A program made the position numbers and the translations under genes. A stretch of DNA of 9,758 nt, from the NCBI GenBank assembly GCA_018897395.1, contig JAHIKV010000012.1, positions 1 to 9,758 of the forward strand. Direction: 5' to 3'. Shown one piece after another: positions 1-6,165 of the stretch (positions within the stretch are counted from its first letter, which is position 1; every line of letters begins with the position of its first letter). Origin of the DNA: Planctomycetota bacterium. GTDB taxonomy: Bacteria > Planctomycetota > Planctomycetia > Pirellulales > Thermoguttaceae. The notes under the pieces were generated by a model. It was not told the origin of the DNA and made no database searches. It saw only the letters and a list, made by a program, of their open reading frames with translations.

Positions 1-118
1 CACCTCCAGTTGCTCTCCACCCCCTCTCACGAGGACGCAGTTACTATTGGTTACAAAGTTCAGACCCAACTTCGACAGGGACTTCCACCCTGCTGATTCG
101 ATACACTTACAAGCGCAC
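1..118 (-). ncRNA. Possible 5' end of a group II intron (structured RNA), continuing past the left edge
   Basis: Read on the minus strand from 118 downward, the sequence starts GTGCGC, which fits the group II intron 5' consensus GUGYG. Three short hairpins follow: CAGGG/CCCTG (76-92) with a 7-nt loop, AAGTT/AACTT (56-72) with a 7-nt loop, and CCTC/GAGG (23-34) closed by a GTGA tetraloop of the GNRA type. Several small stems with a GNRA cap fit domain I of a group II intron, and the GGGTGGAAGTCCC phrase resembles intron sequences I remember. No intron-encoded reverse transcriptase can be seen, because the element would run off the window. It could also be another structured RNA or the edge of a different mobile element. 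The only open frames here are short and unconvincing. Confidence 0.35.
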
Positions 119-123
119 TAGCG

Positions 124-139
124 GGGCCGCTTGCGGCCC
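124..139. repeat. GC-rich hairpin, 7-bp arms
   Basis: GGGCCGC (124-130) and GCGGCCC (133-139) form a perfect inverted repeat around TT. In practice this is a 6-bp stem with a CTTG loop. On the minus strand it ends five bases before the GTGCGC at 118. It could be the stem of a transcription terminator, although no T-run follows. Confidence 0.5.
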
Positions 140-180
140 GTTGACGCGCATCGCACATTGCATTGAAACACGGGCGGAAC

Positions 181-240
181 AAAAGGGGTCAGAACTATTT
201 ATGGCAAGCTAGGCAATGAAAAATAGTTCTGACCCCTTTT
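181..240. repeat. REPIN/MITE-like element with perfect 20-bp inverted repeats
   Basis: AAAAGGGGTCAGAACTATTT at 181-200 is repeated exactly, in reverse complement, at 221-240, around a 20-nt spacer. The AAAAGGGGTCAGA motif resembles sequences I associate with IS200/RAYT-type (Y1-family) tyrosine transposases, which mobilise short palindromes in trans. No such transposase is encoded here, so this would be a non-autonomous copy. The arms end in A-runs and T-runs, so a transcript from either strand would give a GC stem followed by U residues. It could therefore also act as a bidirectional terminator. The inverted repeat is directly visible; the family assignment is from memory. Confidence 0.75.
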
Positions 241-332
241 TCACCCTTCATGCCCTGTCACATTTCTGCCCTTGCTGATCGTTGCTCACCCGCGCGGCTT
301 CACGTTCTGCGACGGTGGTGCCAAGGCAGTAG

Positions 333-351
333 GGTGCGTCCGCGACGCACC
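333..351. repeat. Short palindrome GGTGCGTC/GACGCACC
   Basis: GGTGCGTC (333-340) and GACGCACC (344-351) are perfect 8-bp arms around CGC. The element lies 64 bp beyond the stop codon of the minus-strand kinase gene and could end its transcript, but no T-run is present. I recall similar motifs as dispersed intergenic repeats in planctomycete genomes, which cannot be confirmed from one copy. Confidence 0.5.
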
Positions 352-414
352 GATTATTAGTGTTTGTGGTACGCCGCGGACACACTCTGCCGGGGGGGCA
401 GGGGGAGGAAGTCC

Positions 415-1809
415 TTATTTCGGCTCGACACGGAACGCCGCCGGGCCGGCGGGGGTGGTGAAGAAGCGGGCGAGTTCGACGTGCTGGGGGAATTCCTGGC
501 GATACTCGTCGGACCAGGCCGCGAGGAAATCGTCGGCGCCGTCCGCCTCGACCAATGCCCAAACGCTGCCGCCGAACCCCGCTCCAAACGCCGAGGCCGC
601 CGCGGCGCCGTGACGACGCGCAGAGGCGGCGAGAAATACCGTCTCGGGAACCTGGTTGCCCAACAGTTGCTCGGCCGCATGTTGCGAACGATCCACGAGC
701 CGGCCGAAGGCGCGCAGGTCGCCGGCCGAGAAGGCGTCGCCCGCCTCGGGGATGATCTCGCCGCTCTCGAGCATGAAGTGTTCCAGCCGGGCAACGAGCG
801 CGCGGGAATCGAACTCTTTTTCCGAACTCGAAGCCGCCAACTGTTTTAACCTCTCGGCGGCATCGGGCGAGCTACCCAGCGCGGCCGCCAGGTGCGGATC
901 GTCGCGGCCGGTCTCGCGCCGCCAAAGTTCCAACAACGTCGAGGCCCGCCGTGATACGGCATTGTATTTTTCCAGTGCCGCGCCGGTCTTCTCTGCCTTC
1001 ACCCCGCTGACGCCGACCGCAAACAAGTAGCCCGGCGGCACGGGAATCGACTTCTCGAACTCGACCGGGCAATATCCATATTGGCCGATCCGGCCAGGCT
1101 CGGCGCAGAGGATGGCCGTGTGGTCCTCGCTGCCGCCGAAGGTTCCCACGCCGAGGTCGCCTTCCAACTCGCCGAAGGTCCGTCCGTTCTCGACCGCGCC
1201 GAGGTAGCCGGCCAGATCGATCTTGTTCTCGCCGACGTGGCGCCAATAATCGTCGCGGGCCGACAACTGATTGACCTCGGCCAGCACGAGAAACACGCCG
1301 ACCATTAGCGCGCTGGAGCTGCTCATTCCGGCGGCCGGCGGCAGATCGCCGGCCAGCGCGATGTCCACACCGCGTACGGCGGCGGGGAAGTTTCGCGCCA
1401 CGCGCCGGGCAACCGTCATCGGGTAGTTCGCCCACGAGCCGGCTTGCGGCTTCAACTCGGGATCGGCCAGGAAGACGATCGTCTCGCCGGTTTGCGCGTC
1501 GATGACGACGATTTCGTTGTCGTCGCGCGGCGTGGCGGCGAAGCAGAAGCCGCGCTCGGCGGCGGCGACCATCGTCCGCCCGCCGGCGTAGTCGGTGTGT
1601 TTACCGAGCACCTCGATTCGCCCCGGCACGAAATAGGCCAAGGACGGTTGACCGCCGGTTGTCTGGCCGGTGATCGAGAGAGCCGAGGCGGCCCGGGCAA
1701 ACAACCTCGCCTTTGACCGGCAGGCCTCCCGGCTCAAACCGGTTGCGGCCAACATCCTGGCCAACTCGTCCGTTTCGTCCAGGGCGCCTGGGAACGACAG
1801 CTCGGTCAT
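415..1809 (-). CDS. Galactokinase-family GHMP sugar kinase
   Basis: This 464-residue protein should phosphorylate the anomeric hydroxyl of a sugar with ATP, in the cytoplasm. The GHMP fold is clear. The sugar-binding signature is at about 62-76 (PGRIEVLGKHTDYAG). The ATP-binding serine loop is at 156-168 (LPPAAGMSSSSAL). A GTFGGSEDHTAIL segment at 222-234 corresponds to the catalytic Asp region of galactokinase. The C-terminal glycine motif is at 409-416 (GAGFGGSV). The usual galactokinase signature is GRxNLIGEHxDY; here the Asn is Glu and the Glu before His is Lys, so this is a divergent subfamily and galactose specificity is not assured. Length is slightly above typical galactokinases. The ATG overlaps the TGA of the upstream nucleotidyltransferase gene by four bases, indicating translational coupling. 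A longer merged reading frame exists upstream but runs out of frame through that gene. Confidence 0.9.
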   Translation of the reverse strand: MTELSFPGALDETDELARMLAATGLSREACRSKARLFARAASALSITGQTTGGQPSLAYFVPGRIEVLGKHTDYAGGRTMVAAAERGFCFAATPRDDNEIVVIDAQTGETIVFLADPELKPQAGSWANYPMTVARRVARNFPAAVRGVDIALAGDLPPAAGMSSSSALMVGVFLVLAEVNQLSARDDYWRHVGENKIDLAGYLGAVENGRTFGELEGDLGVGTFGGSEDHTAILCAEPGRIGQYGYCPVEFEKSIPVPPGYLFAVGVSGVKAEKTGAALEKYNAVSRRASTLLELWRRETGRDDPHLAAALGSSPDAAERLKQLAASSSEKEFDSRALVARLEHFMLESGEIIPEAGDAFSAGDLRAFGRLVDRSQHAAEQLLGNQVPETVFLAASARRHGAAAASAFGAGFGGSVWALVEADGADDFLAAWSDEYRQEFPQHVELARFFTTPAGPAAFRVEPK

Positions 1810-2612
1810 AGTTTTACCTCGGTGTCGGCCAAGATCGCCGCCACCGAGGCGATATCGGCCCGACTGGTCATGTCGAGCACGGGCAGACGGACCTTCAACG
1901 CGCGGAACGTTTCGCCCAGCGCGTGGATGGCGTGGCCGACGGCGTCGGGAATCTCGAACTCGCCGCGGGGCGAGGGCTTGATTGCCCGGCACGCCTCGAA
2001 GATCGACGGACCAAACCGCCAGCAGTTCATGCTCACCCAGAGGGGGCGAGGCAGGGCGGCCAGCGCGTCGTCGTCGGGTTTCTCGATGATCCCTTCCAGG
2101 TTTCCTTGGGCGTCGATCCTTGCGACGGCGAACCGTTTGATCCGGTCTTCGGTCACGTTGCCGGCCAACATGGCGTCGCGCTCGAACAGCGCCGCGGCGC
2201 AACCCGGCTGCTCGCGCAACCCCCTTAGCGCCTCGACCGGATAGTAGTTGTCCGAATTGATTACCGCAAAGTGATCTCCGTCGGCGAAAGCTTCCGCCGC
2301 GGCCACGGCGTCGGCCGTACCCTTCGGCTCGGCCTGATCGGCGAAGGCGACGTCCAGCCTTTGGGTGGCAATCTCTTCTCCATAATACTTGCGGATTGCT
2401 TCTTGCTCTGGTCCGACCACCAAGCAGGCATGGCGATAACCGGCGTCCGCGGCGGCCGAGAGCACATAATCGAGGAACGGCCGTCCGATGGGGATCATGG
2501 CCTTCACGCCGGTGTCGGCCATGGCTGCCTGCTGGCCGTCGATGCCCGCCGCGGCGACGTCGTGGCGCATGCGAGTTCCGAGCCCCCGAGCCAAAATGAC
2601 GATTTTGTTCAT
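1806..2612 (-). CDS. Sugar-1-phosphate nucleotidyltransferase
   Basis: A 268-residue cytoplasmic enzyme of the nucleotidyltransferase family that makes NDP-sugars (UDP-, dTDP- or GDP-) from sugar-1-phosphate and NTP. The NTP-binding signature is at 7-16 (LARGLGTRMR), a variant of the usual LAxGxGTRM. The conserved lysine segment GVKAMIPIGRPFLDYVL is at 35-51. Further motifs are PKGTADAV (96-103), the metal-binding Asp motif NSDNYY (119-124), EKP (177-179) and GEFEIPDAV (217-225). The chosen ATG puts the first strand (NKIVILA) at the N-terminus, as in the family. In-frame ATGs at 2624 and 2627 and a start at 2663 are possible, and none has a clear ribosome binding site. The pair with the following kinase suggests a two-step salvage route to an NDP-sugar. 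The nucleotide and sugar cannot be read from sequence. Confidence 0.9.
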   Translation of the reverse strand: MNKIVILARGLGTRMRHDVAAAGIDGQQAAMADTGVKAMIPIGRPFLDYVLSAAADAGYRHACLVVGPEQEAIRKYYGEEIATQRLDVAFADQAEPKGTADAVAAAEAFADGDHFAVINSDNYYPVEALRGLREQPGCAAALFERDAMLAGNVTEDRIKRFAVARIDAQGNLEGIIEKPDDDALAALPRPLWVSMNCWRFGPSIFEACRAIKPSPRGEFEIPDAVGHAIHALGETFRALKVRLPVLDMTSRADIASVAAILADTEVKL

Positions 2613-2684
2613 TTGTTGTTTCATCATGGTCGGTATTATTGCCGCGCCGGAACCGGATGCCAAGAGGTTTGCGTTTTCTCAATA

Positions 2685-2707
2685 GCTGGGGGCTTAAACC
2701 CCCCAGC
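2685..2707. repeat. Palindrome GCTGGGGG/CCCCCAGC in a divergent promoter region
   Basis: GCTGGGGG (2685-2692) and CCCCCAGC (2700-2707) are perfect 8-bp arms around a 7-nt AT-rich centre. It lies in the 292-bp space between the divergent nucleotidyltransferase and envelope-protein genes, about 70 bp from the former's start. It may be an operator-like site or another dispersed palindrome. No other feature in 2613-2904 was convincing. Confidence 0.5.
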
Positions 2708-2890
2708 AATTAAGATGCCGCTTCCCGGTGCGAAAAATTAGAAAATCTGCATGGTCGCTGGTAATCTGCGGTGACTAAGGGGACTCTGCCGATTTTTCTG
2801 GCTTTGACGAAAGTTCCGATCCGGCAAATTCCGATATCTTTTTCATACACATTTCACCCGTGGAAGCTCCGTAGATATATCCCCCCTGTT

Positions 2891-2896
2891 AGGAGG
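2891..2896 (+). promoter_or_regulatory. Ribosome binding site AGGAGG
   Basis: AGGAGG lies eight bases before the ATG at 2905. It is a perfect Shine-Dalgarno site and fixes the start of the following gene. Confidence 0.85.
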
Positions 2897-2904
2897 CTGC
2901 GATA

Positions 2905-4206
2905 ATGAGCCTGACCAATACCCGGTCTGCTGGAATTCTGCTTTTCGGACTGGCAATTTGGGCCGGCGGCCATAGCGTTCGGGCAGAGACCTGGAAGGCC
3001 GCCTCGGAGACCTCGAAGGCCGCCACGGTTGATAATGGCTCGTCGGCATCGCTCAATTGGCAACAGCGAGTGTTGAAACGACCCGTGACGCCGCAAGAAC
3101 CGGCGGTCAGTCAATCGGCCGGTTCGCGTCCTGCCAACAGTTCCTACCGATCCGCGCGGCGCTCGTCATACGACCTTGGACCTTTCGACACGGCACAGAT
3201 GACGCGAGATCCGGCGTACTCGAACCGGCATCGGGCCAGGCTGGTCGGCAACGAGGAACCGGAAATGATTCCTCCCGGGGAAACGCAGTACGAGCCGATC
3301 GCCGAGCAAGGCGTCTTCGCGGGCGAGGACCGTGGCGGATGTGGCGATTGCGGACCGTGCGGCGGATCGACGTGCGGCGAATGCTGCGATTTCGGCTACG
3401 AGGTTTTCGACGGCCGTTGCGACTGGTGGATCCGAAACCTGACGCTCTTCGTCGGCGGACAGGGATTCAAGGGGCCGGTCGATTGGGGCACAAACGGAAA
3501 CTACGGCATTAACGAGGGCTTGGGCGTTTCCGGTCCGCTCGGCGATCCCTGGGGATGCGGATACCAGATGGGCGCTAGATTCGTGCAAAGCAATTTTTCG
3601 GGACTACAGGCCGCCGCGCCGGGTACCGACCGGACACAGTACTTCGTCACCGCGGGCATCTTCCGCCGCGAGCTTTGCCGCGGGTTGCAGTGGGGCGTGG
3701 TCTGGGATTACATGCATGACCGATACTACGATACGTTCAAGCTGAATCAACTCCGCAGCGATATCGGTTTTGTGATCGACGAAGTGCATGAGGTCGGCTT
3801 TTTGGGCGCATTCGGAGTTAGCACGGATACGTACAACTACGGCAACTTCAGGAATATCAACCTGGATCCGACCGACATGTTCGCGCTCTATTTCCGCCGC
3901 AATTTCGAGAACGGCGGAGATGGACGGATTTGGGGAGGCGGCACCGGGCGCGGCGACGGCCTAGTCGGTGCGGACCTCTGGGTGCCGCTGGGTCGGGGGT
4001 TCGCCCTGCAAAATATCATCAACTACAAGATACCGAGAGAAGGCCGGGCCGGAGGCGTGGCTCACGCCGATGAGTCCTGGGGACTCACGATCCAGTTGGT
4101 CTGGTACCCAGGTCAGTCGGCGCTCTGCCAACGAGGCAATCCGTACCGACCCATGCATAACGTGGCCGACAACTCGCTCTTCATGGTCGATCAGATCATC
4201 CGCTAG
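2905..4206 (+). CDS. Secreted envelope protein with Cys-rich linker and probable beta-barrel domain
   Basis: A 433-residue exported protein, probably of the planctomycete cell envelope. Residues 1-27 form a signal peptide (hydrophobic 9-21, cleavage after SVRA). Residues 28-140 are low-complexity and polar. A Cys cluster at 146-161 (C146, C149, C152, C157, C160, C161), plus C172, precedes the folded domain. From about 173 to 400 there are alternating short hydrophobic and polar strands rich in Gly, Tyr, Trp and Phe, with phrases such as GYQMGARFVQSNFSG and SWGLTIQLVWYPG, typical of outer-membrane barrels. I recognise the pattern as a planctomycete family I recall as DUF6666; the name is from memory and unchecked. 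The start is fixed by AGGAGG eight bases upstream. It is monocistronic, diverges from the nucleotidyltransferase, and is followed by a large hairpin. The function beyond a structural or pore role is unknown. Confidence 0.88.
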   Translation: MSLTNTRSAGILLFGLAIWAGGHSVRAETWKAASETSKAATVDNGSSASLNWQQRVLKRPVTPQEPAVSQSAGSRPANSSYRSARRSSYDLGPFDTAQMTRDPAYSNRHRARLVGNEEPEMIPPGETQYEPIAEQGVFAGEDRGGCGDCGPCGGSTCGECCDFGYEVFDGRCDWWIRNLTLFVGGQGFKGPVDWGTNGNYGINEGLGVSGPLGDPWGCGYQMGARFVQSNFSGLQAAAPGTDRTQYFVTAGIFRRELCRGLQWGVVWDYMHDRYYDTFKLNQLRSDIGFVIDEVHEVGFLGAFGVSTDTYNYGNFRNINLDPTDMFALYFRRNFENGGDGRIWGGGTGRGDGLVGADLWVPLGRGFALQNIINYKIPREGRAGGVAHADESWGLTIQLVWYPGQSALCQRGNPYRPMHNVADNSLFMVDQIIR

Positions 4207-4214
4207 TAGACCGT

Positions 4215-4280
4215 TTAGCGGCCTTTCGGCACGTCGGCCACGAGCGAACAGGCCGGGCCGACGTGCCGAAAGGCCGCTAA
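4215..4280. terminator. Perfect 25-bp inverted repeat after the envelope-protein gene
   Basis: Arms 4215-4239 (starting TTAGCGGCCTTTCGG) and 4256-4280 are perfect reverse complements around a 16-nt loop. It starts nine bases after the stop codon at 4206, so it is well placed to end or stabilise that transcript. No T-run follows (TCCGGGG), so it is not a textbook intrinsic terminator. A dispersed palindromic repeat is equally possible. Confidence 0.65.
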
Positions 4281-4327
4281 TCCGGGGCAGCGGCGTCGCC
4301 TATACCTCCCATTTTTGCCAGCTTGCC

Positions 4328-4357
4328 TTGACTCGGAATACTCGTTCCCGTCATAAT
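4328..4357 (+). promoter_or_regulatory. Sigma-70-type promoter candidate
   Basis: TTGACT (4328-4333) and CATAAT (4352-4357) are separated by 18 bp, close to the TTGACA-N17-TATAAT consensus. It lies about 95 bp upstream of the glycine-zipper gene and after the hairpin that closes the previous gene, so it would drive the former. Confidence 0.5.
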
Positions 4358-4439
4358 CCCTCCCGCCGCCTCCCGCCGCCGTTGCTTGCCATACATTCAA
4401 GGGGACAATTCACTCCCGCTTTTTCCGTTTCCAAGGATC

Positions 4440-4444
4440 GAGGA
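4440..4444 (+). promoter_or_regulatory. Ribosome binding site GAGGA deciding a GTG start
   Basis: GAGGA is followed by seven bases and GTG at 4452. The alternative upstream TTG at 4386 has no such site and would put 22 unhelpful residues ahead of the signal sequence. Confidence 0.65.
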
Positions 4445-4451
4445 CACTTCC

Positions 4452-5084
4452 GTGACACGGACGCCATTTCGTTTGCTGCTGTTGTTTGTTTTCGCTCCGG
4501 CGGGCTTTTGCTCGACGGGCTGCAACTCGCCATATCATTCCGACCGGGGCGCGCTGTTCGGCGGACTGCTGGGGGCGGGCACCGGGGCGATTGTCGGAAA
4601 CCAGTTAGGCAACACCGGCGCCGGGGCGGCGATCGGAGCGGGCGTCGGCGCGCTCGGCGGTGCGGCCGTCGGAAATGAACTCGACCAGATTGAGGCCCGG
4701 AACCGCGCCATGATCGCACAACAACTCGGCCGACAAGTGGCCCCCGGCGCGGTCGCCATCGACGACGTGATCGCCATGACAGCAGCGGGCGTCAGCGAGG
4801 AATTGATCGTCAACCACGTCCGCGCAAACGGCATGGTCGCCCCGCTGCAAACCAACGATCTGATCCGCTTGCAACAGTACGGCGTAAGCACGCGGGTAGT
4901 CGCCGCAATGCAAGAGCCGCCAAGGCAGACCGCCGCGCCGGTGGTGGTCCAGCAGCCCGGCCCCACGCCCGTGATCGTCGAGCATTACGACTATGGGCCG
5001 TACTGGGGGCCGCGATATTACCGACCCTATCCCTACCGGCGTCATCGGCCCGGCATGAGCTGGGGCGTGGCCGTCGGCAACTAA
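4452..5084 (+). CDS. Glycine-zipper probable lipoprotein
   Basis: A 210-residue predicted envelope protein. The start is taken as GTG 4452, which has a GAGGA site. Residues 1-23 look like a signal sequence, and FCSTGC with C24 is a plausible though imperfect lipobox (Ser at -3, Thr at -2). Residues 33-75 form a double glycine-zipper hairpin (GALFGGLLGAGTGAIVGNQL and AGAAIGAGVGALGGAAVGNE), as in membrane-associated Gly-zipper domains. Residues 76-155 are mostly helical and include DDVIAMTAAGVSEELIVNHV. The tail (160-200) is Pro- and Tyr-rich with a basic YPYRRHRP stretch. The fold suggests a membrane- or envelope-associated structural protein; no enzymatic motif is visible. A promoter candidate precedes it, and an 81-bp palindrome begins at the base after its stop codon. 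Confidence 0.85.
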   Translation: MTRTPFRLLLLFVFAPAGFCSTGCNSPYHSDRGALFGGLLGAGTGAIVGNQLGNTGAGAAIGAGVGALGGAAVGNELDQIEARNRAMIAQQLGRQVAPGAVAIDDVIAMTAAGVSEELIVNHVRANGMVAPLQTNDLIRLQQYGVSTRVVAAMQEPPRQTAAPVVVQQPGPTPVIVEHYDYGPYWGPRYYRPYPYRRHRPGMSWGVAVGN

Positions 5085-5165
5085 AAAGCCGCGACCGGTG
5101 GTCGCGCCCTGGTGTGCGCAATTGCCAAGCGCACCTCCCAGGGCGCGACCAACGGTCGCGGCTTT
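5085..5165. repeat. 81-bp nested palindrome (REPIN-like), abutting a stop codon
   Basis: Arms 5085-5112 (starting AAAGCCGCGACCGG) and 5138-5165 pair at 27 of 28 positions. The inner GTGCGC (5114-5119) and GCGCAC (5129-5134) extend the stem. Each outer arm is itself a palindrome: CGCGACC-GGT-GGTCGCG on the left and CGCGACC-AAC-GGTCGCG on the right. The sequence can therefore fold as one long hairpin or as three adjacent hairpins. Two palindromic units in inverted orientation is the layout of a REPIN. It follows the glycine-zipper stop codon with no gap and may act as a terminator or mRNA-end stabiliser. Confidence 0.75.
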
Positions 5166-5168
5166 ATG

Positions 5169-5208
5169 CATCGGTTGGGGCGGCAGTTGAACTGCCGCCC
5201 CAACGTTA
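5169..5208. repeat. 40-bp palindromic direct repeat, copy 1
   Basis: The core palindrome 5174-5204 has perfect 13-bp arms (GTTGGGGCGGCAG and CTGCCGCCCCAAC) around TTGAA. The 40-bp unit recurs at 6123-6162 with one difference. It lies 20 bases past the stop of the first PEP-CTERM gene, between convergent genes. Confidence 0.8.
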
Positions 5209-5228
5209 CTCCGTTCGCGGAGCGGTTT

Positions 5229-5999
5229 CTACGCGGCCCGACGCTTCCGCCAGACGAAGAACAGCGCGCTGATGCCCGCCATCGCCAGCAACACGAACGT
5301 GCCCGGCTCGGGCGTAATGACGAAAGCCAAGTCGAGCGGATACGGCGCACCGTTAGTCTCGTCCAAAGGAATCCAGTTGCCGTCGGTGCCGGTACGATAA
5401 ACGGCGGTGTCCTCGAACAACGGGCTTTTCGAGGTCTTCCAGCCCACCGGCTCTTGAGTTCCTTCCCACCACACGTAAAGCCCCAGCCAGTAGATCGTAT
5501 CTACTTCCTGGATAAACGGGTCGTCGATCTCCGTAATATTGATCTGGTGGTACCAGTCATGGTTATCCGCTCCCGACGTCCATGTCTCGGGCTGTTGCGG
5601 GTCGGCGAAGCCCTGTCGTCCGCTTCCGTAATTGTAGATCACGGAAAAATCGTTGAATGTCTGCGACCAGAGCAGATCGCCCGGCTGGCTGTACACGCCG
5701 GTGCGGTCGTCCGAGTAGATCGAGGCCACGACGTAATCAATCCTGGTGTCAGCGTCATTGTTCACGGAGTACCAGAAGTGGATGTCGCCGACCGGGCCGG
5801 ACGACGAACACTTCCAATCGTCCGCTAATTCGTGCTGGTTGTTGTAGCTGCTGATTTCCACGTCCCAGCCGTACGGATCGGGTAATTGGGGGAAGTGCAT
5901 CTTGTGCCCGTCGCCTACGTACCAATCCGCCACGGCCGGCGCGGCCAGGAACGCCAGCACCACTGCCACCGCGATCAATGCTGAAATCAATCGATTCAT
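5229..5999 (-). CDS. PEP-CTERM-anchored secreted protein, paralogue A
   Basis: A 256-residue secreted protein. The signal peptide is residues 1-24 (hydrophobic 5-20, cleavage after PAVA). The mature domain starts with DWYVGDGHKMHFPQLPDP and contains LADDWKC, GPVGDIHFW, PGDLLW, YHQINIT, TIYWLGL and GWKTS segments. The C-terminus is a clear PEP-CTERM sorting signal: TPEP at 229-232, a hydrophobic segment at 234-250, then RKRR. In bacteria with an exosortase this tail is recognised and processed after export; no exosortase gene is in the window. The body belongs to a planctomycete secreted-domain family that I recall as DUF7901, a name given from memory. Its function is unknown. It is a tandem paralogue of the next gene upstream on the same strand. 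The ribosome binding site (AAGGGG) is weak. Confidence 0.92.
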   Translation of the reverse strand: MNRLISALIAVAVVLAFLAAPAVADWYVGDGHKMHFPQLPDPYGWDVEISSYNNQHELADDWKCSSSGPVGDIHFWYSVNNDADTRIDYVVASIYSDDRTGVYSQPGDLLWSQTFNDFSVIYNYGSGRQGFADPQQPETWTSGADNHDWYHQINITEIDDPFIQEVDTIYWLGLYVWWEGTQEPVGWKTSKSPLFEDTAVYRTGTDGNWIPLDETNGAPYPLDLAFVITPEPGTFVLLAMAGISALFFVWRKRRAA

Positions 6000-6122
6000 G
6001 ATTGTTCCCCTTGTTGGGTGAAGAGTAAGAACGATAAGCCAAGCCCCTTGGGTACCGGCCGTCGCCCAGCGGCATTATAGTTGCGACCGGCGAGCCTTCT
6101 ATTGCGTCGGTCCGCCGGCCCA

Positions 6123-6162
6123 CATCGGTTGGGGCGGCAGTTGAACTGCCACCCCAACGTTA
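6123..6162. repeat. 40-bp palindromic direct repeat, copy 2
   Basis: This is the same unit as at 5169-5208, 39 of 40 identical; G5197 is A6151 here, which makes one mismatch in the stem. It begins 3-4 bases past the stop of the second PEP-CTERM gene and lies upstream of the start of the first. Both copies thus follow the 3' end of a PEP-CTERM gene. Confidence 0.8.
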
Positions 6163-6165
6163 AAC

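Noticed and set aside
1..120. C-terminal end of a transposase or other protein read on the plus strand at the left edge
   Set aside because: Two plus-strand frames stay open for 38-40 codons, but neither translation shows a recognisable family. The hairpins and GTGCGC start on the minus strand explain the sequence better, though not conclusively.
272..849. Plus-strand reading frames of 113 and 161 residues over the start of the window
   Set aside because: They overlap the 3' end of the kinase gene on the other strand and read as Arg/Gly/Ala-rich shadow sequence.
415..2709. A single 764-residue minus-strand reading frame covering both the kinase and the nucleotidyltransferase region
   Set aside because: Its N-terminal 300 residues are Arg- and Gly-rich nonsense in the wrong frame. 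The true nucleotidyltransferase, with all its motifs, is in the frame ending at 1806. There are two genes, not a fusion.
2804..2838. A promoter for the envelope-protein gene with TTGACG (2804) and GATATC (2833)
   Set aside because: The 23-bp spacing is too long, and the nearer AT-rich hexamers match the -10 consensus poorly. No promoter is called here.
3166..3588. A 140-residue minus-strand reading frame inside the envelope-protein gene
   Set aside because: It is antisense to a gene with a perfect ribosome binding site and signal peptide, and shows no motif of its own.
5112..5828. A 238-residue plus-strand reading frame opposite PEP-CTERM gene A
   Set aside because: It starts inside the 81-bp palindrome and runs antisense to a gene with a signal peptide and PEP tail. 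No domain is visible.
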